DNA of 40,819 nucleotides from Tepidanaerobacter sp. GT38. GTDB taxonomy: Bacteria; Bacillota; Thermosediminibacteria; Thermosediminibacterales; Tepidanaerobacteraceae. This document shows, one piece after another, positions 40,817-40,819 of this stretch; the stretch's first letter is position 1; each line of letters opens with the position of its first letter. Location of the stretch: assembly GCF_021991635.1 (NCBI RefSeq), contig NZ_JAFFJA010000011.1, positions 1 through 40,819 of the forward strand. The letters run 5' to 3'. The notes beneath the pieces are model-generated. The model worked only from the letters and a program-made list of their open reading frames with translations, was not told the origin of the DNA and did not search any database. Made by a program: the position numbers and the translations under genes.

Positions 40817-40819
40817 TTG

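Noticed and set aside
1-40819. CRISPR array, insertion sequence, prophage or tRNA/rRNA gene
   Set aside because: No regularly spaced identical repeats, transposase or integrase motifs, phage genes, or tRNA cloverleaf sequences were seen on reading both strands.

Overview
The window looks like chromosome from a low-GC, anaerobic acetogenic or syntrophic acetate-oxidising Firmicute (class Clostridia). The evidence is a complete Wood-Ljungdahl (reductive acetyl-CoA) gene set, strong AGGAGG-type ribosome binding sites, frequent TTG/GTG starts, an S-layer protein, a guanine riboswitch and a B. subtilis-like ylqG-ylqH pair. A relative of Tepidanaerobacter is my best guess, but no rRNA or other taxonomic marker is present.

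Layout. 1-1720 (minus): end of a possible glycerol transporter subunit, an antiterminator glpP, and plsY. 1741-2700 (minus): three small genes, a 81-aa Cys/His-rich protein, the nickel chaperone-like cooT and a DUF3842 protein. 2798-21830 (minus): a 17-gene, about 19-kb Wood-Ljungdahl operon read from a consensus sigma-A promoter at 21800-21828. Its order is 4Fe-4S ferredoxin, cooS, cooC, fhs, a DUF166-like gene, fchA, folD, metV, metF, lpdA, acsF, acsD, acsC, acsE, acsB, gcvH, acsV. It encodes the methyl branch (formate to methyl-THF), the carbonyl branch (CODH), the corrinoid protein and its methyltransferase and reactivator, acetyl-CoA synthase, and the metallocentre ATPases. The glycine-cleavage parts gcvH and lpdA are embedded in it.

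21971-23792: DNA repair genes nfo and xth. 24019-27110: a DUF151 bifunctional nuclease, a MATE exporter and a DUF362 protein. 27202-28762: a purine permease behind a guanine riboswitch. 28931-31276 (plus): a two-domain FMN-binding lipoprotein, then ylqG/ylqH-like genes. 31309-32677 (minus): a second glpP with an mgtC-like gene. 32764-34914 (plus): a secreted YcdB/PepSY protein with SLH domains.

35021-35480 holds the most unusual item: a non-coding stretch that folds, on the plus strand only, into consecutive 15-19-bp hairpins rich in G.U pairs. They are capped by UUCG and GNRA tetraloops and followed by a terminator-like hairpin with a U tract. I do not recognise the family and propose it as an uncharacterised structured RNA. 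After it come an ABC-F ATPase, tsaD and a hexapeptide acyltransferase (plus), converging on tsaE-tsaB-rimI (minus), so all three tsa genes for t6A tRNA modification are together.

Within the operon several palindromes are not explained by coding: one over the main promoter, one between cooC and fhs, a long inverted repeat between fhs and the DUF166-like gene, and one between gcvH and acsV. I saw no tRNA, rRNA, CRISPR array or insertion sequence.
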